Origin: Planctomycetota bacterium
Lineage (GTDB): Bacteria > Planctomycetota > Phycisphaerae > SM23-33
Assembly: GCA_022705325.1 (NCBI GenBank)
Contig: JAKJER010000046.1
Coordinates: forward strand, 1-51,077
DNA length: 51,077 nt
Reading direction: 5' to 3'
Below, one piece after another: positions 23,990-32,821 of this stretch. Under the pieces are notes generated by a model. That model was not told the origin of the DNA. It was given only the letters and a program-made list of their open reading frames with translations, and did no database searches. The position numbers and the translations under genes were made by a program. How positions within the stretch are numbered: the first letter of the stretch is position 1; the number at the start of each line of letters is the position of its first letter.

Positions 23990-25720
23990 ATGAAATCCGT
24001 CCTTCACAACACTGTCCGCCGCGCCGCCGTTCGCTGCCACGCCCAGTTGCTGGCGACCCAGGCGGGAAAGTGGCTGGCGCTGGCCGCCGCGGCGGGCCTG
24101 GCCGCCCTGCTAACCCACCGTCTGTTCGGGGTGGGCGCGTTCCCGCCCGCCCTGGCGGGCGTACTGGCAGCGGCGGCAGTTCTCGCCGCCGGCGTCTCCT
24201 GGTATCGCAGACGCCCCGGCCCGCTGGAGGTCGCCGTGATGATCGACCGCCGGCTGAGCTTGCGCGAGCGAGTGAGTTCGGCCTGGAGCCTGGTCGCCAG
24301 CGACGACGACTTCGCCCGCGCCGCCTGTGCCGAAGCGAACGAGCGCATCCAGGGGCTACGCATCTCGTCGGCCTTCCCTGTCCGCCCCACCGCGGTCTGG
24401 GGGTGGGCGGCCGGGGCCTGGCTGGCCCTGGCGGCCGGGTTCTTCCTCCTGCCCGAACTGGACCTGCTGGGCTACCTTGCCCGCGACCGCCGGGAAGACC
24501 GTCGCCAGGATCACCTGCGCCAGGCGCGCGTCGACGTCGAGCAGGCCCAGCAGAAACTCACGCCCATCGTGAAGGCGTTGAAGAACCCGGAGCTGTCAGC
24601 CGAGTTGGCCCGGCTGGCCGATACCGCTCACCTGGAACAGGCCCAGGATGTGCAGCGACAGGCGGTGCGAAAGCTCACCGAGATGTCCGACAAGCTCAAG
24701 CAGCTTCAGAATTCCCCCTCGCAGCGAGCGTTTCAGGAGTTTCAGGACCTGCTTCGAGGTCTGCGCTCGCCCAGCGACGGGCTCCGCGCCGAGATGAACC
24801 GCCAGATCGCTTCCGGCGAATTCGCCAAGGCCGCCCAGACCCTCCGCGAGCTTCAGAAGCAGATCGAGGAGAACCAGCTCGGCCAGAAGGACGAGGCCGC
24901 CCTGGCCCGCCAGCTCCAGGACCTCTCCCGCCAGTTGGCCGAGCTGTCCCAGGATGACGACGCGCTGCGGCAGGCGATGGAGCGCGTGGGCGTCAGCGGC
25001 GAGCTGGCGGGGCTGGGCGGTGAACAGCTTCGGCGAGAACTCGGCAGGCAGGGGCTGACGAAGGAGAAGATCGAGGAACTGCTGCGACAGGCTCAAGCCA
25101 GCCAAGCCGCCCGCGAGTTGGCTCGCAAGCTGGTCCGGCAGCTCGACCAGGCAGCGCCCGAAGGCAAGCCGATCAGCGTGGTGGACCTCAGTCAGTTCGC
25201 CGACCAGATCGAGATGCTCGATGACGAGGCCGAACAAGGCCGATCATGTCAGCTCACCCGCGAGGAGATCGAGAAGCTGATCGAGCATCTGGGCCGGGGA
25301 GGCAAGCTCCAACTCCAGAAGGGCAAGGGCGCGGGCGAGAGCGACGTAGCCCTGGCCCTGCCCGGCCAGGAAGGCGAGGGCGGCACGCTGCCGGGCGTCA
25401 CAGGCGGAGGCGGCGAGGGCGAGCCCGCGGGCGGGCCCGCGCCCGGGCACGGTTCGACGAAGCGCGATGCGCCTGACATCGGGGAGGCCAAGCTCGCCCC
25501 CCTCCGCGCGGACAGCACGGGCAAGTCCGCCCGCGCGGTCGCGAGCTGGTACTTCCGCGGCCCGCAGGTCACGGGCGAGTCGAAGCTGGAACTCCGCCAG
25601 ACCCTCCAGGCCGCCAAAGACCAGGCGGCCGAAGCCATCACCGAGAACCAGATCCCGCGCAAGTACGAGTCCGCGGTGCGGAAGTACTTCGCTCAGCTCG
25701 AAGAGGAGTCGGAGAAGTAA
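23990..25720 (+). CDS. Membrane-anchored coiled-coil protein of the MoxR/VWA operon
   Basis: A 576-residue protein. Two membrane segments come first (about 24-43 and 50-70) and a third around 140-158 (GWAAGAWLALAAGFFLLPEL). A long Gln/Glu/Leu/Arg-rich coiled coil follows (about 165-420: QQKLTPIVKALK...LRELQKQIEENQLGQKDE), then a glycine-rich linker (EGEGGTLPGVTGGGGEG) and a conserved-looking C-terminal domain (ASWYFRGPQVTG...YESAVRKYFAQLEEE). I recall this type of protein next to MoxR and von Willebrand genes in planctomycetes, where it stays uncharacterised; it may be a scaffold of the complex. ATG 23990 is favoured over 23954 because of promoter placement. The next gene begins 3 bp after its stop. 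Confidence 0.75.
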   Translation: MKSVLHNTVRRAAVRCHAQLLATQAGKWLALAAAAGLAALLTHRLFGVGAFPPALAGVLAAAAVLAAGVSWYRRRPGPLEVAVMIDRRLSLRERVSSAWSLVASDDDFARAACAEANERIQGLRISSAFPVRPTAVWGWAAGAWLALAAGFFLLPELDLLGYLARDRREDRRQDHLRQARVDVEQAQQKLTPIVKALKNPELSAELARLADTAHLEQAQDVQRQAVRKLTEMSDKLKQLQNSPSQRAFQEFQDLLRGLRSPSDGLRAEMNRQIASGEFAKAAQTLRELQKQIEENQLGQKDEAALARQLQDLSRQLAELSQDDDALRQAMERVGVSGELAGLGGEQLRRELGRQGLTKEKIEELLRQAQASQAARELARKLVRQLDQAAPEGKPISVVDLSQFADQIEMLDDEAEQGRSCQLTREEIEKLIEHLGRGGKLQLQKGKGAGESDVALALPGQEGEGGTLPGVTGGGGEGEPAGGPAPGHGSTKRDAPDIGEAKLAPLRADSTGKSARAVASWYFRGPQVTGESKLELRQTLQAAKDQAAEAITENQIPRKYESAVRKYFAQLEEESEK

Positions 25721-25723
25721 GCG

Positions 25724-28700
25724 GTGGCCCTGGGCGCCCTCGAGTTTCGGTTTCTCCAGCCGTGGTGGCTGCTGGCCGGCCTGTTGGCCGGCCCGGCGGT
25801 CTATTGGGCCTGGCGGAACCTGTCGGCCCTGGGGCGGGTGCGCCAGGCGCTGGCGGCTGCGCTGCGAGCGGCGACGATCCTGCTGCTGGCGGCGATCCTG
25901 GCCCAGCCCGCGTTGAGCCGCCGCAGCGAGGAACTGACGCTCATCACCATTCTGGACCGCAGCCGCTCGGTCCCCCAGGAGTTGCAGGATCGCGCCATGG
26001 ACCTGCTGGACAAGGCGCTGGCCGACAAGCCCCCGCGGGACCAGGCGGCGGTGGTCGAGGTGGCCGAGCAGGCAGCCGTCGCCAAGCCGCCCGGACCGGG
26101 CGCCGCCTTCTCCCGGCGCAGCCTGGCCCTGGAAGGCACGCAGAGCCGCCTGGCCGACGGCGTGCAACTCGCCATGGCCATCGCCCCGCCCGCGACCGCC
26201 TGCCGCCTGTTGCTGGTGAGCGACGGCAACCAGACGGACGGCGACCTTCGCGAGGCCGCCCGCGCCGCCGCCGCCAACCACATCCCCATCGACGTGCTCC
26301 CGCTGGAATACCACCACGAGGGCGAGGTGATCTTCCGCAGCCTGGTGGCGCCCGTGCGGGCTCGCAGCGGGCAGACCATCCCGCTGCGGATGGTCCTGAC
26401 GGCCACTTCGCCCGCGCGAGGCCGGCTCCTGCTCAGCCTCAACGGCAAGAGCGTGGACCTGGACCCCACCTCGGACGAACTGGGCATCGCCGTCCAGCTC
26501 CAGCCCGGCACCAACGTCAAGACCGTCTCGGTCCCAGCCGGCTCGCGGGGCGTGCACGACTTCCGCGCCACCTTCGTCAGCCAGGGCGGCCGGGGCGACC
26601 GCATCGCGGAGAACAACCAGGCGGGCGCCATCACCGTCGTCAGCGGCAGCGGCCACGTCCTGGTCGCCGAGGGACGCGACGCGTCGGCTGAGCCCATCCT
26701 CGCGGCCCTGCGCGAGGCCCACATCGAGGCTCGACGCCTGGGCCCGGGCGAGTTCCCCAATACGCTGGTCCAACTGGCCGACTGCGACGCGGTCGTGCTG
26801 GTCAACGTGGAGAACGCCGCCCTGACCTTCCAGCAGCAGGACATGCTCCACCGCTACGTCACCGAGTTGGGCGGCGGGCTCGTGATGGTCGGCGGACCCC
26901 GCTCCTTCGGGGCCGGCGGATGGATCGGCTCGAGCCTGGCCGAGGTCCTCCCGGTGGACTGCGACCCGCCCCAGAAGAAGCAGATGCCCCAGGCGTCGCT
27001 GGTGCTGGTGATCGACCGTTCCGGCTCGATGACCGGGCGGAAGCTCCAGATGTGCAAGCACGCCGCCATCGGCGCGGTGCAGGCGCTCAGCCGTCTCGAC
27101 TACGTCGGGGTGGTCACGTTCGACACGCAGGCGGAGTGGGCCGTGCCCTTCCAGCAGGCCCAGGACAAGGACAAGATCGCTCAACTCGTCCGCCAGATCC
27201 CCCAGGGCGGCGGGACGGACATGAATCCGGGCATGGAGTTGGCGGCCCAGGCGCTGGCCAAAAGGCCCGGCGGCATCCGCCACGTGATCCTGCTGACCGA
27301 TGGGCAGACCAACGGTCCTGACGAGTGCCTGGCCAAGGCCAAGCGGTTCGCCAAGGACTCCATCACCGTCTCGACGGTGGGCGTGGGACCCGACGCGGAC
27401 ATTCGCCTGCTGGGGCTGATCGCCCAGGCCACCGACGGGCGGTTTTACGCGGCCGACGACCCCAACATGCTGCCGCAGATCTTCATCCGCGAGGCACAGG
27501 TGGTCCGTCGCTCGCTGGTCATTGAGCGCAACCTCCAGCCGCTGATCACCTACGGGCTGAGCGACATCGTCCGCGGGCAGGACCGCCTGCCCCCGCTCAA
27601 CGGGTATGTCCTTACCGGCCCGCGCGGCGGACTGGCCCAGGTGGTCCTGGCCAGCGAGGACGGCGACCCCATTCTGGCCCAGACCCAGGCCGGGCTGGGT
27701 CGGTGCGTCGCGTTCACCAGCTCGGCCGACAGCCGCTGGGCGGCGTCCTGGCTGGCGTGGGGAGGCTTCAACCGCTTCTGGGAGCAGGCCGTCCGCTGGG
27801 CCGCCCGCCCCGCCCAGAGCCAGGACGTCGATGTCCTGGCGGACGTGCACGGTCAGGAGGTAACGCTGACGGTGGAGACGCCGGCCGGCGCGGGCGGCTT
27901 CGAGCAGCTTTCCGAGATTGCCGCCCAGGCCATCGGGCCGGACATGAGCGTCCACGAGGTCGCCCTGTCGCAGGTCGGTCCGGGACGCTACCGAGGGCGC
28001 TTCCGCGCCGAGGCGGGCGGCGGCAGCTACGTGGTCAACCTCCGCTATCGCAAGCTCGGCGCGCAGGCCTCCCAGCCGCCGGCCCTGTTGAACGTCGCCG
28101 TCAGCGTCCCGTTGGCCGTCGAGTACCGCGACCTGGCCGACAACCGCGCCTTGCTCAGCGAGATCGCCGCCCTTACCGGCGGGCACGTGCTGGGGGCCGG
28201 GGCGGGCGGCCGCGATCTGTTCAACCGCCAGGGCGTCAAGTTCCCGCAGTGGACCCAACCGCTGAGCGAGACGCTGATCCTGGTCTGGCTGGGAGTCTTT
28301 CTGCTGGACGTAGCCGTACGGAGACTGGCGATTGATTTCGCCGCCGCCGCCCGGGCCCTGCGTGCAGCGCTGGTGCTCCGCCGGCCTCAGCAGGCGGACG
28401 CGACGCTGGAGCGGCTGAAGGCGAAGCGCCAGGAGTTTCGCGAGCAGACGGCCCGCTCGGGCGGCGCCCAGGCCGCCCCCCCCGCAGCCGCGACTACCCC
28501 TGCGCGCATCGCGTCCGCCGAGCGGCCCGCCGCACTACGTGAAGCCTCCGAGTCCCTGGAACTGATCGAAAACGACACCGCGCCCGCCTCGGCCACGAAC
28601 GCCGGCGCCAAGTCCTCCGAGGGCCCCGCGCCCGCCGCCGCACCGCCGGAGGCAAACTCGCTTCAACAGTTGCTCAAGGCCAAGCGGCAGGCCCGTCAGC

Positions 28701-28741
28701 GTTTGAACAGCCGGTCCCCCGATTCCACAGGAGAGCATTGA
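25724..28741 (+). CDS. Large membrane protein with two von Willebrand A domains and a GATase1-like segment
   Basis: A 1005-residue protein starting at GTG 25724, 3 bp after the previous stop. Two N-terminal membrane helices (about 14-30, 42-62) are followed by a first VWA-like domain with DRSRS (near 78) and SDGNQTDG. Then come a beta-sandwich region and a GATase1-like segment (HVLVAEGRD...GGGLVMVGGPRSFGAGGW, about 308-408). A full VWA domain follows (about 425-600) with MIDAS residues in VIDRSGSMTG, GGGTDMNPG and LLTDGQTNG. A C-terminal membrane helix lies near 847-865, ahead of a polar Ala-rich tail with KAKRQ motifs. By analogy with Bat/MoxR systems it may bind metal and substrate proteins outside the membrane. 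Two MIDAS motifs in one chain is notable. Confidence 0.85.
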   Translation: MALGALEFRFLQPWWLLAGLLAGPAVYWAWRNLSALGRVRQALAAALRAATILLLAAILAQPALSRRSEELTLITILDRSRSVPQELQDRAMDLLDKALADKPPRDQAAVVEVAEQAAVAKPPGPGAAFSRRSLALEGTQSRLADGVQLAMAIAPPATACRLLLVSDGNQTDGDLREAARAAAANHIPIDVLPLEYHHEGEVIFRSLVAPVRARSGQTIPLRMVLTATSPARGRLLLSLNGKSVDLDPTSDELGIAVQLQPGTNVKTVSVPAGSRGVHDFRATFVSQGGRGDRIAENNQAGAITVVSGSGHVLVAEGRDASAEPILAALREAHIEARRLGPGEFPNTLVQLADCDAVVLVNVENAALTFQQQDMLHRYVTELGGGLVMVGGPRSFGAGGWIGSSLAEVLPVDCDPPQKKQMPQASLVLVIDRSGSMTGRKLQMCKHAAIGAVQALSRLDYVGVVTFDTQAEWAVPFQQAQDKDKIAQLVRQIPQGGGTDMNPGMELAAQALAKRPGGIRHVILLTDGQTNGPDECLAKAKRFAKDSITVSTVGVGPDADIRLLGLIAQATDGRFYAADDPNMLPQIFIREAQVVRRSLVIERNLQPLITYGLSDIVRGQDRLPPLNGYVLTGPRGGLAQVVLASEDGDPILAQTQAGLGRCVAFTSSADSRWAASWLAWGGFNRFWEQAVRWAARPAQSQDVDVLADVHGQEVTLTVETPAGAGGFEQLSEIAAQAIGPDMSVHEVALSQVGPGRYRGRFRAEAGGGSYVVNLRYRKLGAQASQPPALLNVAVSVPLAVEYRDLADNRALLSEIAALTGGHVLGAGAGGRDLFNRQGVKFPQWTQPLSETLILVWLGVFLLDVAVRRLAIDFAAAARALRAALVLRRPQQADATLERLKAKRQEFREQTARSGGAQAAPPAAATTPARIASAERPAALREASESLELIENDTAPASATNAGAKSSEGPAPAAAPPEANSLQQLLKAKRQARQRLNSRSPDSTGEH

Positions 28742-28742
28742 C

Positions 28743-29768
28743 ATGACCCAGAGCCAAGCCCAGGTTCCCCCGCAGGTGCTCCAGCAGTGCCGCGAATTCC
28801 GCCAGACCTTCGCCCGGCTGCGGGAGGAGGTGTCCAAGGTGATCGTGGGGCACGGCGAGATCGTGGACGACACCCTGATCTGCCTGTTCTGCGGTGGGCA
28901 CGTGCTGCTGGAAGGCGTGCCCGGACTGGGCAAGACGCTGTTGGTGCGCACGCTGGCCTCGGCCCTGTCGCTGAGCTTCCGGCGGATCCAGTTCACGCCC
29001 GACCTGATGCCCGCCGACATCATCGGCACCAACGTGGTCATGGAGGACAAGACGACCGGGCGGCGGGCGTTCGAGTTCCAGCGCGGGCCGATCTTCGGAC
29101 AGGTCATCCTGGCCGACGAGATCAACCGGGCGACGCCCAAGACGCAGTCGGCTATGCTGGAGGCGATGCAGGAGCGGTCGGTGACCAGCGGGGGGACGGT
29201 GTACAAGCTGGACGAACCGTTCCTCGTGCTGGCCACCCAGAACCCGATCGAGCAGGAAGGGACCTACCCGCTGCCCGAGGCGCAGCTCGACCGGTTCTTT
29301 TTCAAGCTGCTGGTGCCCTACTCCAACCGCGAGGAACTGCGGACGATCCTGGACCGCACGACGACCGGCCACACGCCGCAGGTGCAGGCTGTGCTGGACG
29401 GGGCGGGCATCCTGGCCGGCCAGCAACTCGCGCGCCGGGTCGCAGTGGCTGAGCACGTCCAGGACTTCGCGATCCGCCTGGTGCTGGCGACGCACCCGGG
29501 CGGCGAGTTCGCCGCCGACATCACCAACCGCTACGTGCGGTTCGGCTCCAGCCCGCGCGGGGTGCAGGCCCTGGTGCTGGCCGCCAAGGTCCGGGCCGTC
29601 CTCGACGAACGCTACCACGTGAGCTTCCAGGACATCGAGCAGTCACTCCTGCCGGCCCTGAGGCATCGCCTGATCGTGAACTTCGAGGCCCAGGCCGAGG
29701 GCATCACCACGGACGCGGTCCTGAAGGAGGTCCTGGACAAGACACCCAAGACGATGGCGACCGCATGA
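28743..29768 (+). CDS. moxR: MoxR-family AAA+ ATPase
   Basis: A 341-residue cytoplasmic chaperone-like ATPase. It shows the entry helix VSKVIVGHGEIVDDTLICLF, Walker A GVPGLGKT, FRRIQFTPDLMPADIIGTNV, Walker B ILADEINRATPKTQSAMLEAM, sensor ATQNPIEQEGTYPLPEAQLDRF, and the lid domain. All are hallmarks of MoxR. These ATPases help insert cofactors or assemble complexes together with VWA proteins. It starts 1 bp after the upstream VWA gene, and its last codons overlap the DUF58 gene by 4 bp (ATGA), so production of the set is coupled. Confidence 0.96.
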   Translation: MTQSQAQVPPQVLQQCREFRQTFARLREEVSKVIVGHGEIVDDTLICLFCGGHVLLEGVPGLGKTLLVRTLASALSLSFRRIQFTPDLMPADIIGTNVVMEDKTTGRRAFEFQRGPIFGQVILADEINRATPKTQSAMLEAMQERSVTSGGTVYKLDEPFLVLATQNPIEQEGTYPLPEAQLDRFFFKLLVPYSNREELRTILDRTTTGHTPQVQAVLDGAGILAGQQLARRVAVAEHVQDFAIRLVLATHPGGEFAADITNRYVRFGSSPRGVQALVLAAKVRAVLDERYHVSFQDIEQSLLPALRHRLIVNFEAQAEGITTDAVLKEVLDKTPKTMATA

Positions 29769-30673
29769 CCGAAGCCCCCGCACAACCTCGCCGCCTGGGC
29801 GACCTGCTGAGCCAGGACTTCCTGACCCGCTTGGACGCGCTGGACGTGATGAGCCGGCGAATCCTCCAGGGCAAACTCCAGGGCGAACGCCGCTCCAAGC
29901 AGCGCGGGCGGAGCGTCGAGTTCGCCGACCATCGCCCCTACGCCGTCGGCGACGATCTCCGCCTGATCGACTGGAACACCTTCGCCCGACTCGACCAGCT
30001 CTTTCTGAAACTCTTCCTCGAAGAGCAGGACCTGACCGTCCACATCCTGTTGGATTGCAGCCTCTCGCTGAGCAGCGGCCAGGGCGGCAAGGACGCCTTC
30101 GCCCGCAAGCTGGCCGCCGCGTTGGGCTATGTCGCCCTGGTCAACAACAACCGGCTCACCCTGTCGGCCTTTGCCGACGGCCTGGCGGCCCAGGCGGAGA
30201 ACCTTCGAGGCCGGCCGAGCACCAGGCGGCTGGCGGAGTTCCTGTTCTCGCTGCCGCAGGGGCAGGCGAGCGATTTCGACAAGGCCTGCCGCCAGTTCCA
30301 GGCCGCCCGCTCCGGCTCGGGGGTTGTGATCGTGATCAGCGACTTCCTGTTCAAGAACGGCTACGAGGACGCGCTGACCCGGCTGCTGTCGCCCGCGTAC
30401 GACCTGTACGCGATCCAGGTGCTCAGCCCGCAGGAGATACAGCCCGAACTGACCGGCGACCTGCGTCTGGTGGACGTGGAGGACGGGGAGATCGCCGAAA
30501 TCACCGTCACCGCGCCTCTCATGACCCATTACCGGCGGATGCTCGCAGCCTACTGCGACCAGCTCGACCGATTCTGTGCCCGGCGAGGCGCGGCCTACGT
30601 TCGGGCCAGTTCCGCCGACTCCGTCGAGACGCTTGTGTTGACCACGCTTCGTAAGAGGGGGTTGCTCAAATGA
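29765..30673 (+). CDS. DUF58-domain protein
   Basis: A 302-residue soluble protein with the DUF58 signature: GRSVEFADHRPYAVGDDLRLIDWNTFARLDQLFLKLF, followed by a VWA-like fold with LLDCSLSLSSG (DxSxS) and IVISDFLF. DUF58 proteins accompany MoxR almost everywhere; their exact biochemical role is not settled. There is no membrane segment. It overlaps moxR by 4 bp. It is separated from the next operon gene by a 166-bp insert containing a CGATT-rich repeat, which breaks the otherwise tight spacing. Confidence 0.93.
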   Translation: MTEAPAQPRRLGDLLSQDFLTRLDALDVMSRRILQGKLQGERRSKQRGRSVEFADHRPYAVGDDLRLIDWNTFARLDQLFLKLFLEEQDLTVHILLDCSLSLSSGQGGKDAFARKLAAALGYVALVNNNRLTLSAFADGLAAQAENLRGRPSTRRLAEFLFSLPQGQASDFDKACRQFQAARSGSGVVIVISDFLFKNGYEDALTRLLSPAYDLYAIQVLSPQEIQPELTGDLRLVDVEDGEIAEITVTAPLMTHYRRMLAAYCDQLDRFCARRGAAYVRASSADSVETLVLTTLRKRGLLK

Positions 30674-30683
30674 ATTGCAGATT

Positions 30684-30828
30684 CCGGAACGCGGATTGCG
30701 GGATTCACTTTCGATTGACGATTGTCGATTGTCGATTGTGTCATCGAACGCCGAGGTCAAATCGAAAATCGAATATCGCAAATCGAAAATCCCTTCATTC
30801 CGCTATCCGCTATCCGCAATCCGGCGGG
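30684..30828. repeat. CGATT/ATCG-rich palindromic repeat inserted between operon genes
   Basis: Outer arms CGGATTGCGG (30692-30701) and CCGCAATCCG (30814-30823) are exact inverse complements. Inside, the left arm repeats CGATTGT/CGATTGA units (30709-30738) and the right arm has complementary ATCGAAAATC, ATCGAATATC and ATCGCAAATC units (30758-30790), followed by tandem CGCTATC (30801-30814). The whole is far richer in A/T than its surroundings. It keeps an open frame into the next gene, giving a spurious SKIEYRKSKI-like leader. I recall such peptides in planctomycete annotations but could not verify this. Confidence 0.7.
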
Positions 30829-30839
30829 GAGGCCCTGCC

Positions 30840-32804
30840 ATGAACTTCCTGGCCCCCTGGACCGCCCTGATCGCCGCCGCTGTCAGCGTGCCGCTGTTGG
30901 TGCTTCTGTACTTCCTCAAGCTCCGCCGGCGCGAGGTCGCGATCTCCAGCACCCTCCTGTGGCGCCGGGCGGTGCAGGATCTTCAGGTCAACGCCCCCTT
31001 CCAGCGGCTCAGACGCAATCTGCTCCTGCTGCTGCAACTGCTGGCCCTGGCGGCCATGCTGGCGGCCCTGGGCCAGCCTGTCGTCCGCCTGTCGATGGGC
31101 CCGGGCAAACGCTACGTCCTCCTGATCGATCGCTCCGCCAGCATGTCCGCAACGGATGTCTCGCCGACCCGGCTGGACCAGGCCAAACGACAGGCCTCGC
31201 GGATCGCCGCCTCGCTGCGGGCTTCCACGTTGGGCCTGGGCGAGGGCGGCGACCAGGCCATGGTCGTCGCGTTCGACGAGCAGGCCCGGGTCATGTGCAA
31301 CTTCACCAGCGACCGCCGCCAGGTGCAGGCCGCCATCGACGCCATTCAGCCGACCGACGGACGCTCCCGCCTGGGCGAGGCCCTCACGGTCGCGCGCGCG
31401 TTCGCCGGCTCGCAGGCCGCCGGCGAGAACTCCGAATCCGCCGCCTCGGCCGCCGTGCAGATCGAGCTGTTCTCCGACGGACGCATCGCCGATGCCGAGG
31501 AATTGGACCTGCCCGGCGGGGCGATCACCTTCCACCGCATCGGCCTGGGCGGCGACAATCTGGCCGTCGTGGCGCTGCAAGCACGGCGCAGCTTCGAGAA
31601 GAGCGACCAGGTCGAGATCTTCGCCATGGTCGCCAACTTCGGCCCCGAGGCCCGCACCACCGACCTCCAACTGAGCCTGGACGGCGCGATCCGCTCCGTG
31701 CGCCGCCTGGAGGTGCCCGCCTTCCGAACGCCGCAGGGGCGGTCCGGCGGCGGCCCCGGCCTGGCCTCCCTCACCTTCGCCTTGTCGCAACCCAGCCAGG
31801 CCGTCGTCGAGGTCCGCCAGACGCGCCCGGACCTGCTGGCCGCCGACGACGCCGCGTGGGCCGTCCTGCCCGGCCCCCGGCGACTGGCGGTCCTGCTGGT
31901 CACCGCGGGCCAGCCGCCGCTTCGCTCCGCCCTGCGGGCCTGCCCGTTCCAGAAGCTCGACGTGCTCACGCCCGCCCAGTTCGACGCCCTCGACCCGGAC
32001 GACTTGGCCGCACAGGGCCTCTACGACGTGATCGTCCTGGACAACTGCACCCCGGAACGCCCGCCGCGGGGGCGGTTCCTGGTCTTCGGCCGCCCCCCCG
32101 CCGCCAGCGGCGTGGCCTTTGACCAGGAACTGCGAGACCAGGTCGTCGTCGACTGGCGCAGCCGCCATCCGGTCCTCCAGCACGTCAACCTGGACAACCT
32201 GTACGCGCAGCGCGCGTGGCGGCTGAAGCTGCCCGCGGAGGCGAGCGTGTTGGCGGAGTTCGCATCCGCGCCCGCGCTGGCCCTGGTCCGCCATGGCGGC
32301 AGCGTGTTCCTGCTGGCCCCGTTCGACAGCCTCCAGACCAACTGGCCCTTCGAACCGTCCTTCGTGCTCTTTTGCTACAACGCCACGGCCTGGCTGGGGC
32401 TCGAGAGCGGCCCGCAGGCCGAGACCGCCCTGCGGGTCGGCCAGCCCATCTCGCTGGATCAGCTCCCGCCCGGACAGGAGGTGGTGATCGCGGACCCGGA
32501 CGGCCACGACCACCGCCTCCGCGCCAGCAGCGCCGGCACGCTTCACTTTTCGGCCACCGGACGGGCCGGACTGTACACCGTCCAGATCGAGCAGCGTCCG
32601 CCTCGGCGCGTCGCGGTCAATCTCCTGGACCCGTACGAGAGCCGCATCGCCCCCTCCGACAGCCTGCGCCTGCTGGGGCGCGAGATTGGCGACTCGGGCC
32701 AGCCCCAGCCGACCAACCTGGAACTCTGGCCCCTGCTGGCCTTTCTGGGATTGCTGTTGGCGTGCCTGGAATGGGTGGTGTATAACCGGAGGGCGCATCT
32801 GTGA
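30840..32804 (+). CDS. BatA-like membrane protein with von Willebrand A domain
   Basis: A 654-residue protein. It begins NFLAPWTALIAAAVSVPLLVLLYFLKLRRREVAISST, the membrane-plus-basic start typical of BatA/DUF4381-neighbour proteins. A second helix follows (about 60-80), then a VWA domain with MIDAS DRSASMSATD (about 94-104) and a regulated run up to IELFSDGRI. The middle is beta-rich with a GATase-like stretch (LAVLLVTAGQPPLRSALRACPF). A C-terminal helix lies near 625-648 (LWPLLAFLGLLLACLEWVVYNRR). ATG 30840 is chosen because GGGGAGG lies upstream and homology begins here; the longer frame back to 30675 reads through the repeat. Its TGA overlaps a GTG of the next frame (GTGA). Confidence 0.88.
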   Translation: MNFLAPWTALIAAAVSVPLLVLLYFLKLRRREVAISSTLLWRRAVQDLQVNAPFQRLRRNLLLLLQLLALAAMLAALGQPVVRLSMGPGKRYVLLIDRSASMSATDVSPTRLDQAKRQASRIAASLRASTLGLGEGGDQAMVVAFDEQARVMCNFTSDRRQVQAAIDAIQPTDGRSRLGEALTVARAFAGSQAAGENSESAASAAVQIELFSDGRIADAEELDLPGGAITFHRIGLGGDNLAVVALQARRSFEKSDQVEIFAMVANFGPEARTTDLQLSLDGAIRSVRRLEVPAFRTPQGRSGGGPGLASLTFALSQPSQAVVEVRQTRPDLLAADDAAWAVLPGPRRLAVLLVTAGQPPLRSALRACPFQKLDVLTPAQFDALDPDDLAAQGLYDVIVLDNCTPERPPRGRFLVFGRPPAASGVAFDQELRDQVVVDWRSRHPVLQHVNLDNLYAQRAWRLKLPAEASVLAEFASAPALALVRHGGSVFLLAPFDSLQTNWPFEPSFVLFCYNATAWLGLESGPQAETALRVGQPISLDQLPPGQEVVIADPDGHDHRLRASSAGTLHFSATGRAGLYTVQIEQRPPRRVAVNLLDPYESRIAPSDSLRLLGREIGDSGQPQPTNLELWPLLAFLGLLLACLEWVVYNRRAHL

Positions 32805-32821
32805 GCGCCTGGAGAATCGAC

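Noticed and set aside
25244..28258. 1004-residue ORF antisense to the two-VWA protein
   Set aside because: No motifs, and composition is typical of antisense frames in GC-rich DNA. The plus-strand gene has clear VWA motifs and operon spacing.
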